From contig NZ_VWRN01000006.1 in the NCBI RefSeq assembly GCF_008632125.1, forward strand, positions 1-64,000: DNA of 64,000 bases, written 5' to 3'. This stretch comes from Cupriavidus cauae (GTDB lineage Bacteria; Pseudomonadota; Gammaproteobacteria; Burkholderiales; Burkholderiaceae). Numbering within the stretch: the stretch's first letter is position 1; the number at the start of each line of letters is the position of its first letter. The notes below the pieces were generated by a model, which saw only the letters and a list, made by a program, of their open reading frames with translations, had not been told where the DNA came from and made no database searches. Below are positions 24,051 through 36,263 of the stretch, piece after piece. The position numbers and the translations under genes are program-made.

Positions 24051-24571
24051 CGGGACCGCGGTTGGGGCGGCTGGGGCGGCTGGGGCGGTTGGGACGGTCT
24101 GGGCGGTCGGCGCGGTTGGGGCGGACGGGCTGCGTGCCTGGGACGCATGAGCATCCCAAGGTACATGGCGTCTCCAACCTGCCGAACGTGCCCAAACGTG
24201 CTTGGCGGCCCTACGTACGTAAACGCACATCCAGTCGCCGCTCCGCGCAACGGTGCCCCATGGTCTTTAAAGATTGTTTACGTATACGTAGATAGTAGTA
24301 GGTAAACGGCGCCCTCCACAGTGGATAAGGGCGCCGCGCCCTTGCGGCACAAGGGCTGGCGGACTGTATAAGGCTTAGGGGAAAACCCGACGTATACGGG
24401 ATAACCCGATGCCCTCGGGGAAACGGGTTCGGAGCGCGCCGGACTTGTCCGTCCGCGGTCCACAGGCGCCCCACAGGCTGCCCAGCGCTTGTCCCTTGCG
24501 CGGCGCACAGGGCGGGCACAGGGTTGTCCCCGGAGTTATCCCCAGGGCGCCGTGAAAACGCCTTGCGCGGA
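24051..24571. other. Gene-free 521-base region with hairpins, AT-rich patch and repeats
   Basis: No gene is supported between the convergent tag and DUF808 genes; open frames are low-complexity. It holds a 9-bp repeat (24058-24129), an AT-rich stretch (about 24262-24305) with the inverted pair ctacgtacgtaaac (24211) and gtttacgtatacgtag (24276), and several hairpins (24308-24335, 24338-24356). It also contains agtggataa (24320) and ttatcccca near 24537, each one mismatch from a DnaA box. Local composition is unlike the rest of the window. See findings. Confidence 0.5.
24058..24129. repeat. Tandem repeat, 9 bp x 8
   Basis: Eight units of consensus gcggttggg follow the tag stop codon after seven bases. 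Two adjacent copies (gcggctggg) are identical. Confidence 0.85.
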
Positions 24572-25534
24572 TCAGTGCGAACTCGGCCGCAACGCCCGCC
24601 GGCCGCGCTGCACCAGCATCACGCCGGCCAGCACGATGGCGCCGGCGATCACGCCGCCGACCAGATTGATCAGCAGCGGCCCCAGCCAGGACAGGAAGGG
24701 TCCGACGCCGGGGATGGCCGCGAGCCATTGCGCGGCGGTCTCTTCCAGATGGTGCGCCCACGGCAGGCCGTGAACGAGGATGCCGCCGCCGACCAGGAAC
24801 ATCGCGATCGTGCCGGCCACCGACAGCGTCTTCATCAGGATCGGCGCCAGCCGCAGCAGGCCATCGCCGATGCGGCGCGCGAAGCCGTTGCCGCGGCCGC
24901 TCAGATAGAGCCCGGCATCGTCGAGCTTGACGATGCCCGCCACCAGCCCGTAGACCCCCACCGTCATCAGCAGCGAGATCGCGGTCAGCACCGCCAGCCG
25001 CGTGCCGAACGGCGCGTTGGCGACCGTGCCGAGCGAGATCACGATGATCTCGGCGGACAGGATGAAGTCGGTGCGCACCGCGCCCTTGATCTTTTCCTTC
25101 TCCAGCGCGACCAGGTCGACCGCGGGATTGGCCGCCGCCTGCCGCAGCGCGGCGCGCTCGACCGCCTCCCGGGCGCGCTCGGTCGGTTCGGCGTGGCCGG
25201 GCAGGTAGCGGTGGGCGAGCTTCTCGAAGCCCTCGTAGCACAGGAAGGCGCCGCCGATCATCAGCAGCGGCGTCACGGCCCACGGCGCGAAGGCGCTGAT
25301 GGCCAGCGCCGCCGGGACCAGGATCACCTTGTTGCGCAGCGAACCCAGCGCCACCGCCCACACCACCGGCAGCTCGCGCTCGGCCTTCAGGCCGGTCACC
25401 TGCTGCGCGTTCAGCGCGAGGTCGTCGCCGAGCACGCCCGCGGTCTTGCGCGCGGCGACCTTGCTCATCGTCGCGACGTCGTCGAGGATCGTCGAAATAT
25501 CGTCGAGCAGCGCAAGCAGGCTGGCACCGGCCAT
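24572..25534 (-). CDS. DUF808-family inner-membrane protein
   Basis: A 320-residue polytopic membrane protein matching the DUF808 (YedI-like) family, of unknown function. The family N-terminus ASLLALLDDISTILDDVATM is present, followed by the soluble segment KVAARKTAGVLGDDLALNAQ and about five to six membrane segments (for example AVTPLLMIGGAFLCYEGFEK and LSVAGTIAMFLVGGGILVHG). ATG at 25534 was chosen for GGGAGG upstream and for agreement with the family start; the frame runs on without domain content. Monocistronic. Confidence 0.85.
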   Translation of the reverse strand: MAGASLLALLDDISTILDDVATMSKVAARKTAGVLGDDLALNAQQVTGLKAERELPVVWAVALGSLRNKVILVPAALAISAFAPWAVTPLLMIGGAFLCYEGFEKLAHRYLPGHAEPTERAREAVERAALRQAAANPAVDLVALEKEKIKGAVRTDFILSAEIIVISLGTVANAPFGTRLAVLTAISLLMTVGVYGLVAGIVKLDDAGLYLSGRGNGFARRIGDGLLRLAPILMKTLSVAGTIAMFLVGGGILVHGLPWAHHLEETAAQWLAAIPGVGPFLSWLGPLLINLVGGVIAGAIVLAGVMLVQRGRRALRPSSH

Positions 25535-25833
25535 CTCAGCGGCCTCCCTGCAGCAGCTGGCCTGCAACGGTACGGCGATCGAAACTCGGCATGGTTCGGG
25601 CTCCTGTGGGGTTGGAGAATCGGCAAGGCGCCGCGGGCCGCGGCCGGGACCGCGAGTGGCGCCGCCATCGCGCCATACTGCCATAGCCGCTCCCGCTTCC
25701 AGCATGGCGGGCATGTCGGATTTTGTCTGATTTTTTTACGTCACTTGGATCTGTAGCATGGGGCGTCATGCGCAGGCACCGGGCGGCTGTTGCGCCGGCG
25801 CCCCCGCCTCTCCCCAATTCCACCCGGTCGCCC

Positions 25834-29096
<3,263 letters not shown>

Positions 29097-29115
<19 letters not shown>

Positions 29116-29990
29116 CCCCTCCCGTCCGCCCTTCGACCGGCCCCATGCCGGCCGACGACGCCTTCGCGGCCGTGTCCGCCGACGACTTCGAGATCGAGCT
29201 CGAATTGCTGCTCGAGGGCATCTTCCGCAAGTACCAGCACGATTTCCGCGGCTATTCGCGCGCGTCGCTGCGGCGCCGGCTGTCGCAGGCGCTGCGCGAC
29301 CTGAGGCTCGACACGCTGTCGCAGTTGCAGGACCGCATGCTGCGCGATCCCGCGCTGTTCGGGCGGCTGTTCCAGTACCTGACGGTGCAGGTCAGCGAGA
29401 TGTTCCGCGATCCCTCGTACTTCCGCGCGATCCGCGAACATGTGGCGCCCGTGCTCAAGACCTATCCGTCGATCACGGTGTGGGTCGCCGGCTGCAGCAC
29501 CGGCGAGGAGCTGTGGTCCCTGGCGATCCTGTTCGCCGAGGAGGGCCTGCACGAGCGCACCACCTTCTATGCGACGGACATCAACCCGGCGGCCTTGGCC
29601 GAAGCGCGCGCCGGGGTCTACGACGCCGGCCGGCTGCGCGGCTTCGGCCGCAATTACCTCGCCGCGGGCGGCCGGCATTCGCTGGGCGACTACTATCACG
29701 CCGCCTATGGCAAGGCCAAGTTCGATGCCGGCCTGGTCTCGCGCGCGGTGTTTGCCGACCACAGCCTGGCGACCGACAGCGTGTTCCAGGAAGCGCAGCT
29801 GATCTCGTGCCGCAACGTGCTGATCTACTTCGACCGCGCGCTGCAGGACCGCGCGCTCGGGCTGTTCCGCGACGCGCTGGTGCGCCACGGTTTTCTGGGG
29901 CTGGGCAGCAAGGAAACGCTGCAGTTCAGCGCGCACGCGGAGGCGTTCGAGGCGGTGATGCCGTCGGACCGGTTGTATCGCAAGCGGTGA
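29097..29990 (+). CDS. CheR-type protein-glutamate methyltransferase
   Basis: SAM-dependent methyltransferase of the chemotaxis CheR family. The N-terminal helical domain (about 25-95, YSRASLRRRLSQALRDL) precedes the catalytic domain with the SAM motif VWVAGCSTGEELWSLAILF and the later LISCRNVLIYFDRALQDRAL and GFLGLGSKETL. The product is 297 residues from ATG at 29097, which overlaps the kinase stop; ATG at 29145 is an alternative giving 281. No chemoreceptor or CheA is present here, so it probably serves the neighbouring kinases rather than flagellar chemotaxis. Confidence 0.9.
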
Positions 29991-30001
29991 AGTCGCGCCG
30001 G

Positions 30002-30085
30002 CATCGCCGCATCGACATCGCTCTATCGACATCGCCATATCAACATCACCGCATTGACATCGACGCATTGACACCACCGCATTGA
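30002..30085. repeat. Tandem repeat, 14 bp x 6
   Basis: Six contiguous 14-base units, consensus catcgccgcattga, fill the gap between cheR and cheB and end 16 bases before the cheB ATG. Same unit length as the array at 19597 but unrelated in sequence. Confidence 0.9.
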
Positions 30086-30101
30086 CACGACTTATCGCCG
30101 C

Positions 30102-30770
30102 ATGAACGCCTCCATCGCCAACCCGTCCCCCGCGCCCGACGCCGTCGTCATCGGCGGCTCGGCCGGCGGCATTGAGGCGCTGAACGTGCTGCTGCCGATG
30201 CTGCCGGCGGCCTTCCGTCCGGCGCTGATCGTGGTGCTGCATCTGCGGCCGGATACACCGAGCCTGCTGCCGCAGCTGTTCTCGCTGCGCTGCGCGCTGC
30301 CGGTCTGCGAAGCCGAGGACAAGATGCCGGTGCGGCACGGCCACCTGTACCTGGCGCCGCCCGACTATCACCTGCTGGTCGAGCGCGACAGCCGCCACGG
30401 TGGCGCTTACTCCGGCAGTCACGTCGGTACTCCCGTTGGAAATCTCGGCAGCGAGCGCGCCGAAGGCGTGCATTTCGCGCTGTCGGTCGATCCGCCCGAG
30501 CGCTTCTCGCGCCCGTCGATCGACGTGCTGTTCGAGTCCGCCGCGCATGCCTGGCGCGAGGCGCTGCTCGGCATCCTGCTCAGCGGCGCCAACGACGACG
30601 GCGCGCGCGGGCTCGAGACCATCCGCCACTGCGGCGGACGTACCTGGGTGCAGGCCCCGGACACCGCGTCGGCCGAGACCATGCCGGCCGAGGCGATCGC
30701 GCGCGGCGCGGTCGACGAGGTGCTGACCCTGGAAGCGATCGGCAGCCGGCTGCGGCGCGCCGTCCACTGA
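30102..30770 (+). CDS. CheB-type methylesterase domain protein without receiver
   Basis: A 222-residue CheB catalytic domain standing alone. Ser20 in VVIGGSAGGIEAL, His47 in VVLHLRPDTP and the Asp in LSGANDDGARGLETIR form the expected triad. The usual N-terminal receiver that restrains CheB is absent, so activity may be controlled by partner receivers in the adjacent kinases. A Gly-rich insert (HGGAYSGSHVGTPVG) lies around residue 105. No Shine-Dalgarno is evident, because the 14-bp repeat array occupies the upstream region. It precedes the receiver-kinase gene by nine bases. Confidence 0.88.
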   Translation: MNASIANPSPAPDAVVIGGSAGGIEALNVLLPMLPAAFRPALIVVLHLRPDTPSLLPQLFSLRCALPVCEAEDKMPVRHGHLYLAPPDYHLLVERDSRHGGAYSGSHVGTPVGNLGSERAEGVHFALSVDPPERFSRPSIDVLFESAAHAWREALLGILLSGANDDGARGLETIRHCGGRTWVQAPDTASAETMPAEAIARGAVDEVLTLEAIGSRLRRAVH

Positions 30771-30779
30771 AACCTTGCC

Positions 30780-31874
30780 ATGTCCGATCCCATCAAGATC
30801 CTGACCGTCGACGACATCGCCAGCAATCTGACCGCGCTCGATGCGGTGCTGGCGCGACCCGATGTCGAACTGGTGCACGCCAACTCCGGCCCGCAGGCGC
30901 TGGACCTGCTGCTGCAGCACGAGTTCGGCCTGGCCATCCTCGACGTGCACATGCCGGGCATGGACGGCTTCGAGCTGGCCGAGCTGATGCGCGGCAGCAC
31001 CCGAACCAACCATATCCCGATCCTGTTCCTGACCGCGGCCGGCTACGACAGCCAGCGCACGTTCAAGGGCTATGCGACCGGCGCGGTCGATTTCCTCTAC
31101 AAGCCGCTGGACGCCAACATCCTCGCCGCCAAGGTCGATGTGTTCGTGCAGCTGGCCCGGCAGAAGCAGCAACTGGCCGAGCAGCTCGCCACCACGCAGC
31201 GGCTGCTGAAGGCCAACGAGATGCTGATGGCGGTGCTGGCGCACGACCTGCGCACGCCGCTGTCGGCGATCCTGGCTTCGACCTCGTTCCTCGAGCGCTT
31301 CTGCCACGATCAGAAAACCGCGCCCGCGGTCGAGCGCATCCGCCGCAGCGGCACGCGCATGGTGCGGATGGTCGATCAGCTGCTCGACGTCGCACGGCTG
31401 CACGGCGGCCGCATGCAGCCCGCGGTGCAGCGCGAGGACCTGCATGCGCTGTGCGCGGCGATCGTCGACGAACACGAGAGCCGGCACGGCAAGGGCCGGC
31501 TGCTGCTGGAACGTTTCGGCGATACGGTGGCGACGGTGGACCCCGGGCTGCTGTCGCAGGTGCTGGCCAACCTGATCGGCAACGCGCTGCAGCATGGCGA
31601 CCCGGCGGTGCCGGTGCGCGTGCGTGTCGAGGGCACGGACGAGCGCGTGACGGTGGCGGTCAGCAACGGCGGCGCGATCCCGCCTGACCTGCTGCCGCAT
31701 CTGTTCGACGCCTTCCGCTCGGGGCGCTCCGCCACCGAATCCGAGGGGCTGGGGCTGGGCCTGCATATCGCGCGCGAGCTGGCGATGCTGCATGGCGGCG
31801 ATATCGAAGTCGTTTCGCGCGAGGGGACGGGAACGACCTTCACGGTGTGGGTGCCGCGGCAGGGGGGTGTGTAG
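30780..31874 (+). CDS. Receiver-histidine kinase (response-regulator kinase)
   Basis: A 364-residue soluble protein: a receiver (residues 5-120, Asp55 in LAILDVHMPGMDG, Lys108 in FLYKPLD), a helical linker, HisKA with His155 in VLAHDLRTPLSAIL, and an HATPase (about 255-360; NLIGNALQHGD, SEGLGLGLHIARELAMLHGG). No output or membrane segment. This receiver-first layout usually relays phosphate from an upstream hybrid kinase. It is the last gene of the kinase-cheR-cheB operon. Confidence 0.9.
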   Translation: MSDPIKILTVDDIASNLTALDAVLARPDVELVHANSGPQALDLLLQHEFGLAILDVHMPGMDGFELAELMRGSTRTNHIPILFLTAAGYDSQRTFKGYATGAVDFLYKPLDANILAAKVDVFVQLARQKQQLAEQLATTQRLLKANEMLMAVLAHDLRTPLSAILASTSFLERFCHDQKTAPAVERIRRSGTRMVRMVDQLLDVARLHGGRMQPAVQREDLHALCAAIVDEHESRHGKGRLLLERFGDTVATVDPGLLSQVLANLIGNALQHGDPAVPVRVRVEGTDERVTVAVSNGGAIPPDLLPHLFDAFRSGRSATESEGLGLGLHIARELAMLHGGDIEVVSREGTGTTFTVWVPRQGGV

Positions 31875-31977
31875 CCGTTCGCTGGTCGTTTGGGGGCGCC
31901 CGTCGTCGGGTACCCTGCTCCCGTGACGCTGGTCCTCTGCGCACTGTTCATTCGGCGCGCGCGTCATTGGGCGCTGG

Positions 31978-32850
31978 TCATTCGGTCCGTAATACCCTCG
32001 CCATCTGCTGCGCCGCCTCCTGCAGCACCGGCACCGCGCGCAGCAGCCCTTCCAGCGGCACGCGCGCGGTCGGCGCGTGGCAGGCTATCGCCGCCAGCAC
32101 CGGGCGCGCGTTGGCCGCCGCCGTACCGTTGGCCTCCGGCCCCAGCTCGCGCACCGGCACCGCCACCGCGGTCATGCCGCGCACGAATTCCTCGTTGTCG
32201 ACACCGATGCCGCGCGCGCCGAGCCGATCGAGCTCGGCCTCCAGCAGCGACAGGTCCGCCAGCGTGCGCGGCGTATTGCGCGTCAGCACCAGACGCTGCA
32301 GCGTCTGCTGCCGTTCCAGCCGGCTCATCGCCGACAGGAACAGCTTGCCGCTGGCGGTGCAATGCAGCGGCACATGGATGCCCGGCGACAGTTGCAGCCG
32401 CAGCGGCTCGTGGGTTTCGACGCGTTCGACGTAGAGCACGCGATCGCCGTCCAGCGCGGTCAGATTGCAGGTCTCGCCCAGGGCCGCCACCAGCCGGCCC
32501 AGGATCGCGCGGCATTCGCGCAGCACCGGCGGACTGCGCAACGTCTGCAGCGCCAGCCCCGCGGCCCGCGGTCCCGGCACGAAGCCGCGTTCGGCCGGCA
32601 TCTGCAATACGAACCCGGCGCTCTCCATCGCCGCCAGCAGGCGCATCAGCGTGGTCTTCGGCACGTGCAGGCGCTGCGACAGTTGCGCGAGGGTCTGCGG
32701 ATGCTGGGCGCGGGCGAGCGCATCGAGCACCATCAGCACGCGCAGGCTGCGCGCGTCCTCGTCGGTCACCCGCAGGTCTGCCGGACTCTCTGCTGCACTG
32801 CGATTCTGAAACGGAATTTGCACGTTCTGTTTCACTTTCCGCGCCTCCAC
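31978..32850 (-). CDS. IclR-family transcriptional regulator
   Basis: A 290-residue regulator with an N-terminal winged helix (about residues 36-95; LAQLSQRLHVPKTTLMRLLA) and a C-terminal effector domain (about 110-285; LHCTASGKLFLSAMS and GIGVDNEEFVRGMTAVAVPV). IclR proteins typically control adjacent catabolic or transport genes. It is divergent from the GMC oxidoreductase and MHS transporter genes, and a palindrome in the shared region is a likely operator. It converges on the receiver-kinase gene. Confidence 0.9.
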   Translation of the reverse strand: MEARKVKQNVQIPFQNRSAAESPADLRVTDEDARSLRVLMVLDALARAQHPQTLAQLSQRLHVPKTTLMRLLAAMESAGFVLQMPAERGFVPGPRAAGLALQTLRSPPVLRECRAILGRLVAALGETCNLTALDGDRVLYVERVETHEPLRLQLSPGIHVPLHCTASGKLFLSAMSRLERQQTLQRLVLTRNTPRTLADLSLLEAELDRLGARGIGVDNEEFVRGMTAVAVPVRELGPEANGTAAANARPVLAAIACHAPTARVPLEGLLRAVPVLQEAAQQMARVLRTE

Positions 32851-32898
32851 GCGTATTACCTTTTCATTCCCGGGTCGGCAAATAAAATCGGGACAAGT

Positions 32899-32916
32899 CG
32901 TTCCATTATAAGAACG
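32899..32916. promoter_or_regulatory. Palindrome, likely IclR-type operator
   Basis: CGTTC, eight bases, GAACG in the divergent region between the iclR gene and the GMC operon. GTTC...GAAC half-sites are common for IclR-family regulators of catabolic genes. Assignment to the neighbouring regulator is inference from position. Confidence 0.5.
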
Positions 32917-32989
32917 TTGCTGACAGGACCCGCGGCCAATGCGCCCCGGACAAACCCTGCCCGCAACACCCGATCAGGAGACAGCGACG

Positions 32990-34783
32990 ATGTCGCAAAC
33001 CGTTGACTACATCGTGGTAGGCGCCGGCTCGGCCGGCTGCGTGCTGGCCAACCGGCTCAGCGAGGACGGCCGCCATGCGGTGTGCCTGCTCGAAGCCGGA
33101 CCGCCGGACCGCTATCCGTGGATCCATATCCCCATCGGCTACGGCAAGACGATGTTTCACAAGGAGGTCAACTGGGGCTTCCATACCGACCCCGACCCAA
33201 ACATGCTGAACCGGCGCATCTACTGGCCGCGCGGCCGCACGCTGGGCGGCAGCAGCGCCATCAACGGCCTGATCTACGTGCGCGGGCAGCGCGAGGACTA
33301 CGACCACTGGGCCGCGCTCGGCAATCGCGGCTGGAGCTGGGACGACTGCCTGCCCTACTTCCGCAAGCTCGAGAACAACGACCTCGGCCCCGGCCCGACG
33401 CGCGGCACCGATGGACCGCTGAACGCGACCTCGATCGATCGGCGTCATCCGCTGGTCGATGCCTTCATCGAGGCCGGCGAAGCGCTCGGCCTGCCGCGCA
33501 AGGCCGATTTCAATACCGGCGACCAGGAAGGCGTCGGCTACTACCAGCTGACCACGCGCAAGGGCTGGCGCTGCTCGACCGCGGTGGCCTATCTGCGGCC
33601 GGCGCAGTCGCGTCCCAATCTGCGCATCGAGACCGGCGCGCATACGACCGCGATCCTGTTCGAAGGGCGGCGCGCGGTGGGCGTGCGCTATATGCAGAAC
33701 GGCCGCCAGCACGCGCTGCGCGCGCGCCGCGAAGTGCTGCTGTGCGCCGGCGCGCTGCAGTCGCCGCAGCTGCTGCAGCTGTCCGGGATCGGACCGGCGA
33801 GCCTGCTGCGCGAGTTCGGTGTGCCGGTGGTGCACGCGCTGCCCGGCGTTGGCGAGAACCTGCAGGACCATCTGCAGATCCGGCTGATCTACCAGGTGGC
33901 GCGGCCGATCACCACCAACGACCAGTTGCGCTCGCTGTTCGGCAAGGCCCGCATGGGGCTCGAATGGCTGCTGTGGCGGCAGGGACCGCTGGCGATCGGC
34001 ATCAACCAGGGCGCGATGTTCTGCCGCGTGCTGCCGCAGGAGAGCGCCACGCCCGATACGCAGTTTCACTTCGCCACGCTGTCGGCCGACATGGCCGGCG
34101 GCCAGGTCCATCCGTTCTCGGGCTGCACGTATTCGGTCTGCCAGCTGCGGCCGGAGTCGCGCGGCACGGTGCGGATCCGCTCGACCGATCCGTTCACGCC
34201 GCCGTCGATGCAGCCGAACTATCTGTCGGCCGAGCTGGACCGGCGCAGCGCGATCGCCTCGGTCCGCTTCGCGCGCCGCGTGGCGCAGACCGAGCCGATG
34301 CGCTCGCTGATGCAGGCCGAGTTCCGGCCCGGCGACGCCGTGCAGTCGGACGACGAGATCCTGCATTTCTGCCGCGAATACGGCGCCACCATCTTCCATC
34401 CGTCTGGCACCGCCAAGATGGGGCCGGCCAGCGATCCGTTCGCGGTGGTCGACGAGCGGCTGCGCGTGCATGGCGTGGCGGGCCTGCGCGTGGTCGATTG
34501 CTCGGTGATGCCGACGCTGGTGTCGGGCAATACCAATGTGCCGGTCGTGATGATGGCCGAGCGCGCAGCGGACTTCATTCGCGAGGATGCGCGCGCGGAG
34601 ACGGTCGGCGAGATCGTCGGCGCGGGGGCGGTGGGGCCGGTTCAGGATGAACGCGAGACCGAGCGCGAGACCGAGCGACAAACCGCACGCGAGACCGAGC
34701 ACCAAACCGAGCGCGATACCGAGGGCCAAGGCGAGCACCAGGCCCGTCACCAACCCGAGCGCGGCATCACCGAGCCGGTCTGA
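32990..34783 (+). CDS. GMC-family FAD-dependent alcohol dehydrogenase/oxidoreductase
   Basis: Choline-dehydrogenase-like GMC enzyme oxidising an alcohol with FAD. It has the ADP-binding motif VVGAGSAGCVLANRL (residues 10-24), GMC signature 1 RGRTLGGSSAINGLIYVRG, signature 2 GALQSPQLLQLSGIG and the C-terminal active-site region FHPSGTAKMGP...VSGNTNVPVVMMAERAA. The GMC fold ends near residue 545. The last 45 residues are a charged tail of ETER/QTER-type tetrapeptides encoded by a 12-bp repeat and are not part of the family. ATG at 32990 gives the standard N-terminus. The substrate is unknown; the MHS carrier downstream may import it. Confidence 0.9.
   Translation: MSQTVDYIVVGAGSAGCVLANRLSEDGRHAVCLLEAGPPDRYPWIHIPIGYGKTMFHKEVNWGFHTDPDPNMLNRRIYWPRGRTLGGSSAINGLIYVRGQREDYDHWAALGNRGWSWDDCLPYFRKLENNDLGPGPTRGTDGPLNATSIDRRHPLVDAFIEAGEALGLPRKADFNTGDQEGVGYYQLTTRKGWRCSTAVAYLRPAQSRPNLRIETGAHTTAILFEGRRAVGVRYMQNGRQHALRARREVLLCAGALQSPQLLQLSGIGPASLLREFGVPVVHALPGVGENLQDHLQIRLIYQVARPITTNDQLRSLFGKARMGLEWLLWRQGPLAIGINQGAMFCRVLPQESATPDTQFHFATLSADMAGGQVHPFSGCTYSVCQLRPESRGTVRIRSTDPFTPPSMQPNYLSAELDRRSAIASVRFARRVAQTEPMRSLMQAEFRPGDAVQSDDEILHFCREYGATIFHPSGTAKMGPASDPFAVVDERLRVHGVAGLRVVDCSVMPTLVSGNTNVPVVMMAERAADFIREDARAETVGEIVGAGAVGPVQDERETERETERQTARETEHQTERDTEGQGEHQARHQPERGITEPV
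34652..34759 (+). repeat. 12-bp coding tandem repeat x 9 at the GMC gene 3' end
   Basis: Nine 12-base units of consensus cgcgagaccgag encode the RETE/HQTE-type tail of the GMC oxidoreductase. The array ends 24 bases before the stop codon. Confidence 0.9.
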
Positions 34784-34925
34784 CCCCGGCCCGCCATCGC
34801 CCCGCCAACGCATAGCGGCAGCGAACCCGGGCTCGGTTCGCTGCGCCACCCACGGCCGAGCCCAGCAGCGCGCGCGCCCGCATACTCATTCCACCAAGGG
34901 CGCCGTCAATCCAAAGGAGACAAGC

Positions 34926-36263
34926 ATGGCAAGCCCCAACGAGCAGGCGGTACGCAAGGTCGCGATGGCATCGGTGATCGGCGCCACCATCGAGTGGTAC
35001 GACTTCTTCCTCTACGGCGTCGTCGCCGGCATCGTGTTCAACAAGCTGTATTTCCCGGCCGGCGATCCGGTGGTCGCCACCATGCTGGCCTACACCACCT
35101 TCGCGGTGGGCTTCGTCACGCGGCCGCTCGGCGGCGTCATCTTCGGCCACTTCGGCGACCGCGTCGGCCGCAAGAGCATGCTGGTGATCACGCTGATGAT
35201 CATGGGCATCTCGACCTTCCTGATCGGCCTGGTGCCCACCTACGACAGCATCGGGCTGTGGGCGCCGATCCTGCTGCTGTTGCTGCGCGTGCTGCAGGGC
35301 ATCGGGCTCGGCGGCGAATGGGGCGGCGCGGTGCTGATGGCCTACGAATACGCGCCGCCGGGCCGCAAGGGCTTCTATGCCTCGCTGCCCCAGATCGGGC
35401 TGTCGATCGGCCTGTGCCTGGCCTCCGGCGTGGTGGCGCTGCTGTCGCTGACGCTGACGGACGAGCAGTTCCTCAGCTGGGGCTGGCGCGTGGCCTTCCT
35501 GGTGTCCGCCGGCATGGTCTTCGTCGGCATGTATATCCGGCTGTCGATCAAGGAAACGCCCGAGTTCACCGCGGTCAAGCAGCGCAACGCCGAGACGCGC
35601 ATTCCCTTCGTCGACATGATGCGGCGCTACCCCGGCAATATCCTCAAGGGCATGGGCGCGCGCTATATCGACGGCGTCTTCTTCAATGTCTTCGGCGTGT
35701 TCTCGATCAGCTATCTGACCCAGACGGTGAAGATCAGCCGCACCGAGGCGCTGACCGGCGTGATGGCCGCCGCCATCGTGATGTGTTTCTTCATCCCGTT
35801 CTTCGGCCACCTGTCGGACCGCATCGGCCGCACCCGCGTCTACTTCTGGGGATCGCTGATTACCGCGTGCTCGGCCTTCCCCGCGTTCTGGCTGATGCTC
35901 AACGGCGGCGGCAACGTGATGCTGCTGTGGCTGGCCATCATCGTGCCGTTCGGCATCTTCTATGCCGCGGTCTACGGGCCGGAGGCGGCGCTGTTCTGCG
36001 AACTGTTCGATGCCAAGGTCCGCTATACCGGCATCTCCTTCGTCTACCAGTTCTCGGGGATCTTCGCGTCGGGGATCACGCCGATCATCGCCACCGCGCT
36101 GCTGAAGTCGGGCGAGGGCAAGCCTTGGCAGATCTGTGCTTACGTGATGTTTGCCGGCTTGGTATCGGCGGTGTCGGCGGCGTTGATCGGACGGTCGTCG
36201 GGGTCGGGAGAGGCGCGGGAGGCGGGGCCGGTCGTGGCGGCTTCGGCCAGGCAGATGCGCTGA
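34926..36263 (+). CDS. MHS-family (MFS) transporter
   Basis: Metabolite:H+ symporter family permease of 445 residues with 12 predicted helices. MHS hallmarks are present: VIGATIEWYDFFLYGVVAG at the N-terminus, FGHFGDRVGRKSMLVITL (MFS loop signature) and GIGLGGEWGGAVLMAYEYAP. Relatives carry osmolytes, dicarboxylates or aromatic acids; the substrate here is unknown. AAGGAGA precedes the ATG at 34926. It lies 142 bases after the GMC gene and is probably cotranscribed. Its final residues and stop (ASARQMR-stop) lie in the first copy of a 48-bp tandem repeat. Confidence 0.92.
   Translation: MASPNEQAVRKVAMASVIGATIEWYDFFLYGVVAGIVFNKLYFPAGDPVVATMLAYTTFAVGFVTRPLGGVIFGHFGDRVGRKSMLVITLMIMGISTFLIGLVPTYDSIGLWAPILLLLLRVLQGIGLGGEWGGAVLMAYEYAPPGRKGFYASLPQIGLSIGLCLASGVVALLSLTLTDEQFLSWGWRVAFLVSAGMVFVGMYIRLSIKETPEFTAVKQRNAETRIPFVDMMRRYPGNILKGMGARYIDGVFFNVFGVFSISYLTQTVKISRTEALTGVMAAAIVMCFFIPFFGHLSDRIGRTRVYFWGSLITACSAFPAFWLMLNGGGNVMLLWLAIIVPFGIFYAAVYGPEAALFCELFDAKVRYTGISFVYQFSGIFASGITPIIATALLKSGEGKPWQICAYVMFAGLVSAVSAALIGRSSGSGEAREAGPVVAASARQMR

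Noticed and set aside
24062..24519. Small genes in the tag-DUF808 gap, on both strands
   Set aside because: Translations are Gly/Arg or mixed low-complexity from the 9-bp repeat and hairpins; no ribosome-binding site or family resemblance.
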